NCBI GenBank assembly: GCA_029557895.1
Contig: JAKQHT010000025.1
Location: 1 to 64,000 of the forward strand
Length of the DNA stretch: 64,000 nucleotides
Direction: 5' to 3'
From: Bacteroidota bacterium
GTDB lineage: Bacteria > Bacteroidota > Bacteroidia > Flavobacteriales > Flavobacteriaceae
How positions within the stretch are numbered: the stretch's first letter is position 1; the number at the start of each line of letters is the position of its first letter. This document shows, piece by piece, positions 51,224 to 61,759 of the stretch. The notes under the pieces are model-generated. The model saw only the letters and a program-made list of their open reading frames with translations, had not been told where the DNA came from and did not search any database. The translations under genes and the position numbers were made by a program.

Positions 51224-51901
51224 ATGGATTACACAAAGGAATTTGAAAAATTCGCTATAAAGGATCAAGGCATCAGCAGTACATACTATAACAAAATAAT
51301 CAACAGCATGTACCCTGTAGGCCTTACCCCAAACATCATTGAAGAACGCCACATGAACATTGCCATTTTTGATGTTTTTTCCCGTTTGATGATGGATCGC
51401 ATCATTTTTATGGGTACGGCCATTAACGACCAAGTGGCCAATATCATTCAGGCACAATTGCTGTTTTTGGAAAGCACGGATGCATCCAAGGACATACAGA
51501 TATACATCAACTCACCCGGCGGAAGCGTCTATGCTGGGCTTGGTATTTATGACACCATGCAACTTATAAAACCAGACGTGGCCACCATATGCACGGGTAT
51601 GGCAGCATCCATGGGGGCAATATTGCTTTGTGCCGGTGAGAAAGGAAAGCGTAGTGGATTGAAACATTCGCGCGTTATGATCCACCAGCCGCTCGGTGGG
51701 GCACAAGGTCAGGCCAGTGACATCGAGATAACTGCCCGCGAAATATTGACATTAAAAGAAGAACTGTACAACATCATCAGCAAGCACACCGGACAAGATT
51801 ATGATAAAGTCTATAACGACAGTGATCGTGACTATTGGATGAAAGCGGATAAAGCTTTGGAATATGGCATGATTGATGAGGTATTGGTAAGACAGAAATA
51901 A
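51224..51901 (+). CDS. clpP: ATP-dependent Clp protease proteolytic subunit ClpP
   Basis: A 225-residue serine peptidase that forms the barrel of ClpXP. The catalytic triad is S129 (GMAASMGA), H154 (VMIHQP) and D203 (DRDYWM). An N-terminal region of ~40 residues includes the family's processed segment. It is 26 bp upstream of clpX, the usual operon. The paralogue at 37112-37654 is shorter. Confidence 0.96.
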   Translation: MDYTKEFEKFAIKDQGISSTYYNKIINSMYPVGLTPNIIEERHMNIAIFDVFSRLMMDRIIFMGTAINDQVANIIQAQLLFLESTDASKDIQIYINSPGGSVYAGLGIYDTMQLIKPDVATICTGMAASMGAILLCAGEKGKRSGLKHSRVMIHQPLGGAQGQASDIEITAREILTLKEELYNIISKHTGQDYDKVYNDSDRDYWMKADKALEYGMIDEVLVRQK

Positions 51902-51927
51902 CAAGCCTAAGGCCTAACCCCGAATTT

Positions 51928-53157
51928 ATGGCAAAAGAACAATTGGAATGCTCATTCTGCGGTAGAAAAAAACCGGAAACGAATCTACTGATTGCAGGTC
52001 TGGATGCACATATATGCGACAGGTGTATCGAACAGGCGCACGGCATCGTTTTGGAAGAATCGAAACAAAGTGGCAACACCGAACTTTCATCTGAACTTAT
52101 GTTGAAAAAACCTGTTCAGATCAAATCTTTTCTCGATGAGTACATAATCGGTCAGGAATATACCAAAAAGGTCATGTCGGTTGCAGTTTACAACCATTAT
52201 AAACGATTGCTCCAACCGGCAACAAAAGATGACATAGAAATACAAAAGAGCAACATCATCATGGTAGGGCGTACCGGAACCGGGAAGACCCTGGTGGCAA
52301 GGACCATTGCCAAGATGCTCAACGTACCACTTGCCATTGTAGATGCCACGGTACTTACCGAAGCGGGCTATGTGGGCGAAGATGTAGAAAGCATTCTGAC
52401 ACGTTTGCTGCAAGCAGCCGATTATAATCTTGAAAAGGCCGAAAAGGGTATTGTCTTCATTGACGAAATAGATAAGATAGCAAGAAAGAGTGACAACCCA
52501 TCCATTACCCGCGATGTGTCGGGTGAAGGGGTACAGCAGGCACTATTGAAGCTTCTTGAAGGAACTGTTGTGAACGTCCCGCCAAAAGGTGGGCGCAAGC
52601 ACCCCGATCAAAAATTCATAGAAGTGAATACCGAACACATCCTTTTTATTGCCGGAGGTGCTTTTGACGGTATTGAAAGAATCATTTCCAAACGGCTCAA
52701 CATGTCGGCAATAGGTTACAAAGCACCCCACGACGAAGTCATCGACTCCGATAACATCCTCCAATATATTACGCCAAAAGATTTAAAGGACTTTGGCCTT
52801 ATCCCTGAAATCATCGGGCGTCTGCCGGTACTGACCTATATGGATCCTCTGGATGCCAAAACCTTGAGGGCCATCCTTACCGAGCCAAAGAATGCCATCA
52901 TCAAGCAATACAAAAAACTGTTTGAAATGGATGATATCGAATTTACCATCACTGACGGCGCATTGGATTTTATTGTCGAAAAAGCTGTGGAATACAAGCT
53001 TGGAGCACGAGGACTCCGTTCGCTGTGCGAAGAAATCCTGACAGACGCTATGTTTGAATTGCCAAGCAGCAAAGATCAAAAGCTTAATGTTACCAGAGCT
53101 TATGCCGAAGAGAAGATTTCGAAAAACACGCTCAAGCGGTTAAAAGCGGTCTCGTAA
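51928..53157 (+). CDS. clpX: ATP-dependent Clp protease ATP-binding subunit ClpX
   Basis: A 409-residue AAA+ unfoldase that feeds ClpP. The N-terminal zinc finger has C8-x2-C11 and C30-x2-C33. Walker A is [17 protein letters not shown] and RKHPDQKF (pore and RKH loop) follow, and Walker B with sensor motifs lies in [11 protein letters not shown]. The C-terminal AAA-lid is complete. A terminator follows at 53194. Confidence 0.97.
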   Translation: MAKEQLECSFCGRKKPETNLLIAGLDAHICDRCIEQAHGIVLEESKQSGNTELSSELMLKKPVQIKSFLDEYIIGQEYTKKVMSVAVYNHYKRLLQPATKDDIEIQKSNIIMVGRTGTGKTLVARTIAKMLNVPLAIVDATVLTEAGYVGEDVESILTRLLQAADYNLEKAEKGIVFIDEIDKIARKSDNPSITRDVSGEGVQQALLKLLEGTVVNVPPKGGRKHPDQKFIEVNTEHILFIAGGAFDGIERIISKRLNMSAIGYKAPHDEVIDSDNILQYITPKDLKDFGLIPEIIGRLPVLTYMDPLDAKTLRAILTEPKNAIIKQYKKLFEMDDIEFTITDGALDFIVEKAVEYKLGARGLRSLCEEILTDAMFELPSSKDQKLNVTRAYAEEKISKNTLKRLKAVS

Positions 53158-53193
53158 ACACGGTGTGGATTTCGGATTCACTCCAAATAAAAA

Positions 53194-53230
53194 AAACCAC
53201 TCCCATTTGCGGGGGTGGTTTGTTTATTTT
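53194..53230 (+). terminator. Terminator after clpX
   Basis: AAACCACTCCC (53194-53204) pairs with GGGGTGGTTT (53212-53221), followed by TGTTTATTTT. A stable GC-rich stem of 10 bp or more; it may serve both strands, with GH3 convergent at 53438. Confidence 0.85.
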
Positions 53231-53437
53231 AGGATTAAAGTAAATAATATTGCAGGTACAATGTTTTATAAATGTCCAGAGGGATGGTCCTATACTTGTT
53301 TTGCGGTGTAAAGATAGAAGCTAAATTGTAAGATAAAAATTACAGAACGGGCTTTTAGACAAACCCGCTTTTAATTTCGTTGTACGAAACCGTTTTGTAT
53401 TTTTTTCCGACAAAATCCACGTCGGTTATAGCTTTTG

Positions 53438-54952
53438 TCAAACGTTCATGTCCAAAAGTTCGTCGAGGTAATTACGATTGTTGGATAATCGCGGTACTTT
53501 GTGCTGCCCGCCAAGTTTGCCGTTGCGTTTGAGCCAGTCGTAAAAAAGTTGCTGCCGCGCAACGTTTATCTTGGGTTTGTTGAGCGTAATGTTATTGAAT
53601 CGTTTGGCTTCATAGTCTGAATTCAGTGATTTCAGGGCGTTGTCCAGAAGTTCATTGAAGAGGTCAATGTTTTCGGGATGGGTCTTAAACTCTATGAGCC
53701 ATTCATGTGCGCCTTTTTCTTTTCCTTCCATAAAGATAGGTGCAACCGTATAATCCACAATTTCAGATTTGGTTTTTTTGCAGGCTTTTTTGAGGGCGTC
53801 TTCGGCATTTTCGACAATCAGTTCTTCGCCAAACACATTGATAAAGTGCTTGGTGCGCCCGGAAATTTTTATTCGGTACGGGTTTGTAGAGGTGAAACGT
53901 ACGGTGTCGCCTATTTTGTATCGCCAAAGACCTGCGTTGGTTGTAATTACCATAGCATAGTTTGTACCGGTTTGAACCTGGCTCAACGGAATGATTCTTT
54001 GTTCGGCAGTTTCGTAAGTGTCCATAGGGATAAATTCGTAAAAAATGCCATAATCAAGCATCAATAGCAATTCACTTGATTTGTTTTGGTCCTGGATGGC
54101 GAAAAATCCTTCGGAAGCGTTATAAATCTCGTAATAGTTGAAATTTTTCTTGGGCAAAATGAACTTGTACTGGTCAATATAAGGCATAAAGCTCACGCCG
54201 CCATGAAAATAAACCTCAAGGTTGGGCCATACCTCAAAAAGATTGCTCTTACCAGAAGTTTCCAGAACGGTATTCAAAAGTACAAGCATCCATGAAGGAA
54301 CACCGGCGAGGCTCGTCACATTTTCGTTCAGCGTTTCATCTACGATGGCTTGCATCTTGTATTCCCAATTGCTCATCAACGACACACGGTTGCTGGGCGT
54401 GCTGCTAAATTCTGCCCAAAAAGGCATATTGTCAATAAGTATGGCAGAAAGATCACCGAAGACCGTTCCGTTTTCACGATATAGCTCTTTGCTTCCGCCC
54501 AATCGAAGGCTTTTTCCGGTAAACAATTGTGAATCTTCGTTGTTGTTGAGGTACATACAGAGCAAATCCTTGCTGGCTGCATAATGGCAGTCCTCGAGAG
54601 ATTCTGTACTTACCGGTATAAATTTGCTTTTTGAACCCGTTGTCCCGCTCGATTTTGCAAACCAACGTATCGGTGTGGGCCAGAATATATTGTTCTCTCC
54701 TTTTCGGGACCGCTCTATGTTGTCCTGTAAGTCTTCATAAGTTTGCAGTGGTACACGATCGGCAAAGGTGTTGTAGTCTTTGATGCTTCCAAAACCGTAT
54801 TGCTTTCCTATTTCGGTATCTTTGGCAGCCGTTATAAGTTCCATGAGCAATTCATTTTGTACTTCGTTGGGATATTTCAAAAACAGTTCTATCTGGTGGA
54901 ACCGTTTTTTTAAAAACCATGAGGCAATTGAATTGACAATTGGAATTGGCAT
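53438..54952 (-). CDS. GH3-family (acyl-adenylate-forming) protein
   Basis: A 504-residue protein of the GH3 auxin-responsive family, adenylating enzymes that in plants join amino acids to acyl acids. WFAKSSGTTGSKSKFIPVS is the nucleotide-binding loop; YNASEGFFAIQDQ and VFGEELIVENAEDALKKA are the conserved GH3 motifs. In bacteria the family's substrate is largely unknown. The length is typical. It is divergent from the DUF2797 gene, 42 bp between starts. Confidence 0.9.
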   Translation of the reverse strand: MPIPIVNSIASWFLKKRFHQIELFLKYPNEVQNELLMELITAAKDTEIGKQYGFGSIKDYNTFADRVPLQTYEDLQDNIERSRKGENNIFWPTPIRWFAKSSGTTGSKSKFIPVSTESLEDCHYAASKDLLCMYLNNNEDSQLFTGKSLRLGGSKELYRENGTVFGDLSAILIDNMPFWAEFSSTPSNRVSLMSNWEYKMQAIVDETLNENVTSLAGVPSWMLVLLNTVLETSGKSNLFEVWPNLEVYFHGGVSFMPYIDQYKFILPKKNFNYYEIYNASEGFFAIQDQNKSSELLLMLDYGIFYEFIPMDTYETAEQRIIPLSQVQTGTNYAMVITTNAGLWRYKIGDTVRFTSTNPYRIKISGRTKHFINVFGEELIVENAEDALKKACKKTKSEIVDYTVAPIFMEGKEKGAHEWLIEFKTHPENIDLFNELLDNALKSLNSDYEAKRFNNITLNKPKINVARQQLFYDWLKRNGKLGGQHKVPRLSNNRNYLDELLDMNV

Positions 54953-54994
54953 TTTTATAGTGTATCTTTAAAGTCCTAAAAATAATAATTTTTC

Positions 54995-55789
54995 ATGCAC
55001 TATCAAGGAGTTTTGACAAAAATGGAAAGCGAGTATGCGAGCCCTGTTCAATATTACCTTCTCTTTGACGGCGACTTTCTTAACATGAACCAATTGCTCA
55101 ATAAAACTTTGACCATAGAGTTGGTCGGATACCAATGCCTTAACTGTGGGAAAAACAAGCCCATTTTACGTCAAGGTTTTTGCAAAAGTTGTTTTTTTGA
55201 GGCGCCACAAGCTGCAGATTGGGTAATTCACCCCGAGTTGAGCACGGCACACCTTGACAAAGAAGACCGAGATCTGGATTATGAAAAAAAAGTACAGCTC
55301 CAGCCGCACATTGTCTATTTGGCAAACTCGGGTAATGTTAAGGTGGGTGTTACCCGAAAAAGCCAAATCCCAACCCGGTGGATCGATCAGGGAGCTCATG
55401 AGGCCATTGAAATTTTGGAGGTGCCCAACCGTTATCTTGCAGGGATTGCCGAAGTGTCGCTCAAAAGCCATGTTAGCGATAAGACAAATTGGAGAACCAT
55501 GCTCCGCAACCAAATTGTTGATGTGGATCTTGTGGAGTGGCGTGAGCGGCTCAAACCGTACATTCCTGATGAAGCACGGGCGTATTATATTGCTTCAAAC
55601 AAAGAAACCAACCTTGAGTTTCCTGTTCTGGAATATCCGAAAAACCCACACGCCCTTAACCTTGATAAGACGCCAACTTATACAGGGAAGCTAATGGGCA
55701 TAAAAGGCCAGTATCTTATCTTTGAGGATCAAACAGTTTTTAACGTCCGCGGGAGTGAAGGGTATGTGGTCTCGATAAAAATAGCGTGA
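54995..55789 (+). CDS. DUF2797 zinc-finger protein
   Basis: A 264-residue protein with an N-terminal double Cys pair (CLNCGKNKPILRQGFCKSC) that could bind zinc, followed by HIVYLANSGNVKVGVTRKSQIPTRWIDQGA, which resembles the GIY-YIG-like core of DUF2797. The function is unknown; nucleic-acid binding is a guess. It is transcribed away from GH3 in the same short gap. The next gene is convergent. Confidence 0.88.
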   Translation: MHYQGVLTKMESEYASPVQYYLLFDGDFLNMNQLLNKTLTIELVGYQCLNCGKNKPILRQGFCKSCFFEAPQAADWVIHPELSTAHLDKEDRDLDYEKKVQLQPHIVYLANSGNVKVGVTRKSQIPTRWIDQGAHEAIEILEVPNRYLAGIAEVSLKSHVSDKTNWRTMLRNQIVDVDLVEWRERLKPYIPDEARAYYIASNKETNLEFPVLEYPKNPHALNLDKTPTYTGKLMGIKGQYLIFEDQTVFNVRGSEGYVVSIKIA

Positions 55790-55851
55790 CCCAACTTTTC
55801 AATATCGGTTGAGATCCGTTTTAAACCAATTTTTTTAAAAGGAACTGAAAG

Positions 55852-57975
55852 TTAGCCTTTTTTGTTTCGGTTGGTCTTGGTTGTCTTCTCTTTTTTCGGG
55901 TGCACCAGTGTCATTTCGTCAATAAGATGTTTTGCACCTGCAAATTTGTCGATGATGAACAGCACATAGCGCGCATCTACCATGATGTTCCTGCAAATGG
56001 ACGGGTCGTAATACATATCGCTCATGGTACCTTCCCAAACCCGGTCAAAATTCAACCCGATCAGGTTGCCGTGTGCATCGATTGCCGGGCTTCCGGAATT
56101 GCCCCCGGTGGTATGGTTTGTACCGATGAAACATACAGGAACTTTTCCGTTGGCATCGACATATTGTCCATAATCTTTGGTGTTGTATAGTGTAATCAGT
56201 TTTTCGGGAAGGTCAAATTCGTAATCTCCGGGAACGTATTTTTCGATGACACCATCCAGATAGGTCACGGGTGTATAATAGACTGCATCCCTTGGACTGT
56301 AACCGGCCACTTTGCCATAGGTGACCCTTAATGTGCCATTGGCATCCGGAAAATAACGCTGGTCGGGCATGACCTCCATCATGGCCGCCATATATTGTTT
56401 TTCAAAGGCATTGATCTGAAGGTTGAGTTCTTGAAACTTCGGCTCAATTTCCGAATAGAAGTGCGCTATTTTTGGTTTTGCGTAGGCATAAGCCGCATCG
56501 GCATTGAGTTTTTGAAGTACTTCTGTGGGGTTGCCTTCCAAAACTTTCAAAGCGGTATCGAGGCTCGTAAACGCTGTTTTGTCATATATAGAGGCATCGG
56601 TATTTTTGTCATAAAACGGCATGACAGCTTCAAAAACGCCCCTATCGACCATAACGTCATAATTTTTGTAAAACCCATTGAGCCTGCCCACCATACCCGA
56701 TCTGGATTTTTCGAAGGCATTATCGCTATTTTCAAGAGCTTTTTCCATTTGATACAAACGAAACATGGTTAGCATCAACTCATTGGTTCTTGTGAAAACT
56801 TCCGAAAAAACACTGCGTTTTATTTTTATATCTTCGATCTCCTTGTACAATCTTTCGAGTTCTGGGAGGATATTGCCGTATTTATTTTCAAGTCCTTTGT
56901 CTTTGAGCTGTTGCGTGAATGCATTTTCAAAATTACGTTTAATGCCAATGGCACCTGTTTTTTCGATGCCGAGGTTTTCGCCGATCCATTTTTTCCATGC
57001 ATTGGCAATCCCTGCTTGTTTTGAAGCATATTGGATGCGCACTTGATCGCTGTTTTTCATACTGGCATCAATGACCTTTAGTGCAGCTTCTCTTATGGCA
57101 ATATTGGTCGGGTTAACTTTTTTGACGGTTTGCTCAACGGCTACTGCGGGCAGATATTCATTGGTGACACCCGGAAAACCAAACACCATGGTAAAGTCAG
57201 ATTCGCTGACGCCGTCCAGAGAGATCGGCAAATGGTGCCTTGGCCTAAATGGGACATTGTCTTTTGAATATTTTGCAGGTCGGTTGTTTTTGTCGGCATA
57301 AATCCTGAACAGCGAAAAATCACCGGTGTGTCTTGGCCAAACCCAATTGTCGGTGTCGCTGCCAAATTTTCCGATGCTGCTTGGCGGTGTCCCGACAAGA
57401 CGAATGTCTTCATAACGTTCCGTTACGAACAAAAAATACTGGTTACCCTTGTAAAACGCCTTGATTCTGGTGTCTTGCCAAGGTTCTTTTTGAGCAGCTC
57501 TTTCCACTGCACTGCTGTTTGTACCTATTATTGACTGGCGTTCCCTTTCGGTCATTGCATCGGTAACACCTTCCAATATCTGTTTGCTGACGTCTTCTAT
57601 TCTGATAATAAATTCAACATAAAGTCCTTCGTTTGGCAATTCTTCATTCAGTGACATTGCCCAAAATCCGTCCTTAAGGTAGTCGTTTTCTAATGATGAA
57701 TGTGATTGTATCTGACTGTATCCGCAATGGTGGTTGGTTAGCAATAGGCCTTTTGACGAAATGACCTCACTGGTACAGCCACCGTTGAAATGCCCGATGG
57801 CATCCTTTAAACTTGAATTGTTGACATCGTAAATGTCCTTGGCGGTAAGCTTGCTGCCCAAAGATGTCATTTCTGCTTCGTTCATGCCTTGGAGCAATGA
57901 CGGAATCCACATGCCGCCCTGTTGGGCCGATAGTTGCAACGATATAAAAAGGAATAAAACCTTGAAAATTTTCAT
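55852..57975 (-). CDS. S46 dipeptidyl-peptidase (DPP7/DPP11 family)
   Basis: A 707-residue periplasmic or surface serine exopeptidase, which removes dipeptides in peptide utilisation. A signal peptide (1-18, ending LSAQ) is followed by the His motif LLLTNHHCGYSQ, the Asp region SDTDNWVWPRHTGDFSLFRIYAD and the catalytic Ser in GGNSGSPAID. After it, NFDRVWEG has Arg at the position that, as I recall, is Gly in DPP7 and Arg in DPP11, which favours DPP11 (Asp/Glu at P1). ATG at 57975 precedes a clear signal peptide. Confidence 0.9.
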   Translation of the reverse strand: MKIFKVLFLFISLQLSAQQGGMWIPSLLQGMNEAEMTSLGSKLTAKDIYDVNNSSLKDAIGHFNGGCTSEVISSKGLLLTNHHCGYSQIQSHSSLENDYLKDGFWAMSLNEELPNEGLYVEFIIRIEDVSKQILEGVTDAMTERERQSIIGTNSSAVERAAQKEPWQDTRIKAFYKGNQYFLFVTERYEDIRLVGTPPSSIGKFGSDTDNWVWPRHTGDFSLFRIYADKNNRPAKYSKDNVPFRPRHHLPISLDGVSESDFTMVFGFPGVTNEYLPAVAVEQTVKKVNPTNIAIREAALKVIDASMKNSDQVRIQYASKQAGIANAWKKWIGENLGIEKTGAIGIKRNFENAFTQQLKDKGLENKYGNILPELERLYKEIEDIKIKRSVFSEVFTRTNELMLTMFRLYQMEKALENSDNAFEKSRSGMVGRLNGFYKNYDVMVDRGVFEAVMPFYDKNTDASIYDKTAFTSLDTALKVLEGNPTEVLQKLNADAAYAYAKPKIAHFYSEIEPKFQELNLQINAFEKQYMAAMMEVMPDQRYFPDANGTLRVTYGKVAGYSPRDAVYYTPVTYLDGVIEKYVPGDYEFDLPEKLITLYNTKDYGQYVDANGKVPVCFIGTNHTTGGNSGSPAIDAHGNLIGLNFDRVWEGTMSDMYYDPSICRNIMVDARYVLFIIDKFAGAKHLIDEMTLVHPKKEKTTKTNRNKKG

Positions 57976-58227
57976 AAAACTTGTCTTAAGTTTCCAAATA
58001 TAAAAAAGCACGTCCATAGAACATATTTTTTAACGTAAATAAGGTCGAATTTTTATCAACAAAAGGATTTAGGGATACCTTTTTTGTGTGTATGACTTGT
58101 CAATAGAAGATCGGTCGGGTAGATAAGAAATGGTATTTTCAAGAAAAGCCCAATAAGGCAGGGCCCATAACCAATGGTTTACAGGCCGTTCCATATTTCT
58201 TATATCAATTCACTGTTTTTTTGTCCA

Positions 58228-59319
58228 TTAACCTTTCACATCCAACGCATCGCGTAACGCATTCCCGATGAGCATGAATGCCATGACCAAAATCATGATG
58301 CAAAGCCCGGGGATGAGAGCAAGGTACGGCTTTCCGAGGATGATGTAGTTGTAATGATCTTTGATCATCGCTCCCCAGCTGGCCATGGGTGGTTGGGCGC
58401 CGATCCCCAAAAAGCTCAAGCCGCTTTCTACCAAGATTGCAGAGGCAAAATTGGCTGCCGAAATCACAATGACCGGCCCCATGATGTTTGGCAAGATGTG
58501 CCTTGTGATAATCCTGAAATCACTAAAACCCAAAGCCCTTGCAGCCGTAACGTACTGCATTTCTTTGGCACTGATGATTTGCCCGCGTACAATCCGGGCT
58601 ACTTCGACCCACATGGTAAGGCCCACTGCAATGAACACCTGCCAGAAACCTTTGCCCAATGCCAAGGTGATGGCGATGACCAATAGCAGTGTAGGAATTG
58701 ACCAGGTAACGTTAATGAGCCACATGATAAATGCATCGACCTTGCCACCAAAATACCCTGCAAGGCTGCCCATAACAATCCCGACGACCAATGAGATGAA
58801 TACCGCCACAAAACCGATGAAAAATGAAATCCGGGCACCAACCAAAATGCGGCTCAAATAGTCACGGCCATACTTGTCGGTACCGAACAGAAATGTTTTT
58901 TGCTCAATGTGTTTTTGGTAATCATTGTTGGGAAAACGGGCCAATGGCATTTTTTTTGTCTCACCCTTTAGACCGTCAGAGGCATATTCTGTGTAGAGCA
59001 ATTGGTCGCCTTCTGCTTTGAAATCCACAATGGGTATTTCGGTATCGGTATTGATGGTGCCAAAAAACACTTTTGAAAACCAAGATTGCTGGTTGTCCAT
59101 CTGTGATGGGATGTTGAGCATTGTTACTTCAAATCCCGGTTTTTTGGAATGGATTGAAAGGTGCATTTGGTTGGCGTTCTGCGAGCTGTCAGGAGCAAAA
59201 ACATATGCGAATATGGATAACAAACCAACCAAAACAATGAGCCAAAAACCCAAGACGCCCCAAAAATTCTTTTTGAACTTTTGGAGCGCCAGTTGGGACA
59301 ATGTGTTGTTTCGGGCCAT
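58228..59319 (-). CDS. ABC transporter permease (DppC/OppC type)
   Basis: A 363-residue inner-membrane permease. An N-terminal OppC-type helix (about 18-42) is followed by a large periplasmic loop (about 43-150) with no family motif, then five helices and the EAA motif region, AARALGFSDFRIITRHILPN. DppC/OppC take up oligopeptides. The rest of the system (binding protein, DppB, ATPases) is not in the window. It starts directly against the stop of the Prc-type protease gene. Confidence 0.9.
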   Translation of the reverse strand: MARNNTLSQLALQKFKKNFWGVLGFWLIVLVGLLSIFAYVFAPDSSQNANQMHLSIHSKKPGFEVTMLNIPSQMDNQQSWFSKVFFGTINTDTEIPIVDFKAEGDQLLYTEYASDGLKGETKKMPLARFPNNDYQKHIEQKTFLFGTDKYGRDYLSRILVGARISFFIGFVAVFISLVVGIVMGSLAGYFGGKVDAFIMWLINVTWSIPTLLLVIAITLALGKGFWQVFIAVGLTMWVEVARIVRGQIISAKEMQYVTAARALGFSDFRIITRHILPNIMGPVIVISAANFASAILVESGLSFLGIGAQPPMASWGAMIKDHYNYIILGKPYLALIPGLCIMILVMAFMLIGNALRDALDVKG

Positions 59320-61587
59320 TTATTGTTTTGCGGTGGTGGCTACTTTGGTCTTAACAGGATATGACATTTTTAAATCGTTGAGCACGTTAATGGCTTCTTC
59401 GATATAAACATCCTTGCTGAGGCTTTGGTGCCAGCGCTCTCTTTTTTGTTTGAGGATGCTGTCGGCTTCCATTTCTTTGATCTCGTAAGGTAGAGAGTTG
59501 AATGTTAGGTTTGTAGTGTATTTCGAAATTTTCTCAAAACGTTTGGCTTCTTCTTCGTTCAGTCGCATTTCGGAGCGGTATGCGTCATAGTTCAGTGGGT
59601 AAGTTTCTTTGTCCCTTATCTTTTTGACCCATTGGGCGTTTTCGTCTATCAACTTCAATTGTTCGTTATTGGCCATCCGTTCCTTGCTTTTTTGAATGGT
59701 GATGTCGTAGTCGTAATAGTTTTCAAAGACATTGTAAACCACGGGTGCTATCTTGTCCCACGGTAGCGGATTGTCGTGGTCTTTCTCGCCAAGATCAATA
59801 TAGCTGTACCTGTCAGGAACAACAACATCGCTTTTCACGCCTTCTAGTTGGGTTGAGCCACCGTTGATACGGTAAAATTTTTGGGTTGTAAACTTTAGGG
59901 CTCCCATGTCGCCATTGGTGTTGTTGCGCACTACGCGGTTCAGGTCCAGTACGTTTTGTACCGTACCTTTGCCATAGGTTTGCTTGCCACCTATGATTAT
60001 GGCCCTTTTGTAGTCTTGCATGGCGGCAGCCAAAATTTCTGATGCCGATGCCGAAAGTTCATTGACCAGGATGACCAATGGGCCGTCCCAAATAATTGAT
60101 TTGTCCTTGTCGTAGAGCACTTCTCTTTCGTTGCCGGCGGTCTTTACCTGTACTATCGGCCCGTCTTTGATGAACAGTCCGGCCATATCTACAACCGTTT
60201 GAAGTGAACCGCCACCATTGTTGCGCAAATCGATGACCAATCCTTCCATGCCTTGCTCCTTGAGCCGTTCTATTTCGCGACGGATGTCTGATGCGGCATT
60301 CCTGTTGTTGTAGTTTTCAAAATCGACGTAAAACTTGGGCAGGTTGATGACCCCAAACATTTTTCCCTCTTTTTTAACCGTTGCTGACTTTGCATATGTC
60401 TCTTCGATCACCACGACATCTCTTGTGATACGTAAATCTTCTATGGTGCCGTCTACTTTTCGGAGTGTCAGGATCACATCGGTTCCTTTAGGTCCTTTGA
60501 TGAGTTTTACGGCGTCATCCAACCGCATTCCCACCACGTTGACGGAGGTTTCTTCGTTGGATTGCCTTACCTTTAGGATTTGGTCGCCTACCTCAAGTTT
60601 GTTTTGTCTCCACGCCGGTCCGCCACTGATGATCTCGTTAATGGTTATGACGTCCATTTTCTTTTGCAGCCGGGCGCCAATGCCTTCAAAATTGCCGGAA
60701 ATAGAAACGTCAAAACGGTCTTTTTCTTCCGGTGCAAAATAAAAGGTATGTGGATCAAATTCTTCAACGATGGCATTGATATATACCGAAAACCAGTCTT
60801 TTCTTTGCCTGTCGTCAATAAACTCATACAGTTCGTCCAAAGATTTCAAGGTAGCTTCGCGCGCCTCCTTTTCAAGTGCTTCCAATGATTTTTTTGGAGC
60901 AGAAGCATCATTGTCTTTGAGTGTGCCGTTTTGGTTTTCAGTATCCTTAAATATCGATTCATCTTGATTTGGATCGTGCTGGTAGCTTTCTTCAGAATCA
61001 ATTTGGCTCAACTTTTTTACATTCTTTTTATTGGAATACGTGTTCTCTTGTTGCGAGATCAAATCGTCATAGTTGGCGATGGTCGAAAACTTGAGCTGTT
61101 GCCTCCAGCGTTCTTTCATTTCCTTTTTGGAACTTGCGTATGGCAAATTTTCATATTTGGTTGAAAAATCTTCGACAATAGTGTAATCAAACGGTTGGGA
61201 AAGTACTTCCTTGTATATGGCCTTCGATTCTTCCTGGCGTTTCAGGAGGCGTTCGTGGGTAAGGTTAAAAAAGGAGATATCATAAGCTTTGATCTGATTG
61301 TCCAGCTCATGTTTGTATTTTGAAAATTCCTTGATGTCCGATTCGTAAAAGTAGCGCTTGAACGGATCGATCTGTTCCAAATAGCCATAGAATACCCGCT
61401 CTGAAAACGTATCGTCTATGTCTTTTGGATTGAAATGCCCCTCATTGAGCACGTAGGTTATCAGCTGTATCAAGAGCTTGTCCTTGTCGGGGTCGTTGAA
61501 TTTTTTTGTCGTAAAACTGCACGAAGCAAAGGCTGTCAGCAGTACCAATAGCAAAAGTTTATAATTCCTTCTCATTGTGAGCTTCAT
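59320..61587 (-). CDS. Prc-type C-terminal processing protease (S41)
   Basis: A 755-residue periplasmic protease. A lipoprotein-like signal (LTAFASCS) suggests anchoring in a membrane. N-terminal helices precede a PDZ domain (GIGARLQKKMDVITINEI, about 305-400), the S41 catalytic core with S and K in LVNELSASASEILAAAMQDY and GGKQTYGKGTVQ, and a DUF3340-like C-terminal part. Prc/Tsp degrades misfolded periplasmic and tagged proteins. ATG at 61587 or 61575 is possible. It abuts the ABC permease gene. Confidence 0.93.
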   Translation of the reverse strand: MKLTMRRNYKLLLLVLLTAFASCSFTTKKFNDPDKDKLLIQLITYVLNEGHFNPKDIDDTFSERVFYGYLEQIDPFKRYFYESDIKEFSKYKHELDNQIKAYDISFFNLTHERLLKRQEESKAIYKEVLSQPFDYTIVEDFSTKYENLPYASSKKEMKERWRQQLKFSTIANYDDLISQQENTYSNKKNVKKLSQIDSEESYQHDPNQDESIFKDTENQNGTLKDNDASAPKKSLEALEKEAREATLKSLDELYEFIDDRQRKDWFSVYINAIVEEFDPHTFYFAPEEKDRFDVSISGNFEGIGARLQKKMDVITINEIISGGPAWRQNKLEVGDQILKVRQSNEETSVNVVGMRLDDAVKLIKGPKGTDVILTLRKVDGTIEDLRITRDVVVIEETYAKSATVKKEGKMFGVINLPKFYVDFENYNNRNAASDIRREIERLKEQGMEGLVIDLRNNGGGSLQTVVDMAGLFIKDGPIVQVKTAGNEREVLYDKDKSIIWDGPLVILVNELSASASEILAAAMQDYKRAIIIGGKQTYGKGTVQNVLDLNRVVRNNTNGDMGALKFTTQKFYRINGGSTQLEGVKSDVVVPDRYSYIDLGEKDHDNPLPWDKIAPVVYNVFENYYDYDITIQKSKERMANNEQLKLIDENAQWVKKIRDKETYPLNYDAYRSEMRLNEEEAKRFEKISKYTTNLTFNSLPYEIKEMEADSILKQKRERWHQSLSKDVYIEEAINVLNDLKMSYPVKTKVATTAKQ

Positions 61588-61759
61588 ATTTGGGAATAAG
61601 TTAGGTTTTTAATTTGCAAACGCAACAGATTTAGTTTTACTAAAGTAAAAGAAAAAACCGTGCCATCGAAAAGCGCATGCTGATAATTTTTTGTTAAAGC
61701 CGACAATATAGTCAATTCAATCCTATTTTGTGTATTTTAGTGGCTGTAAAATATAAGGT

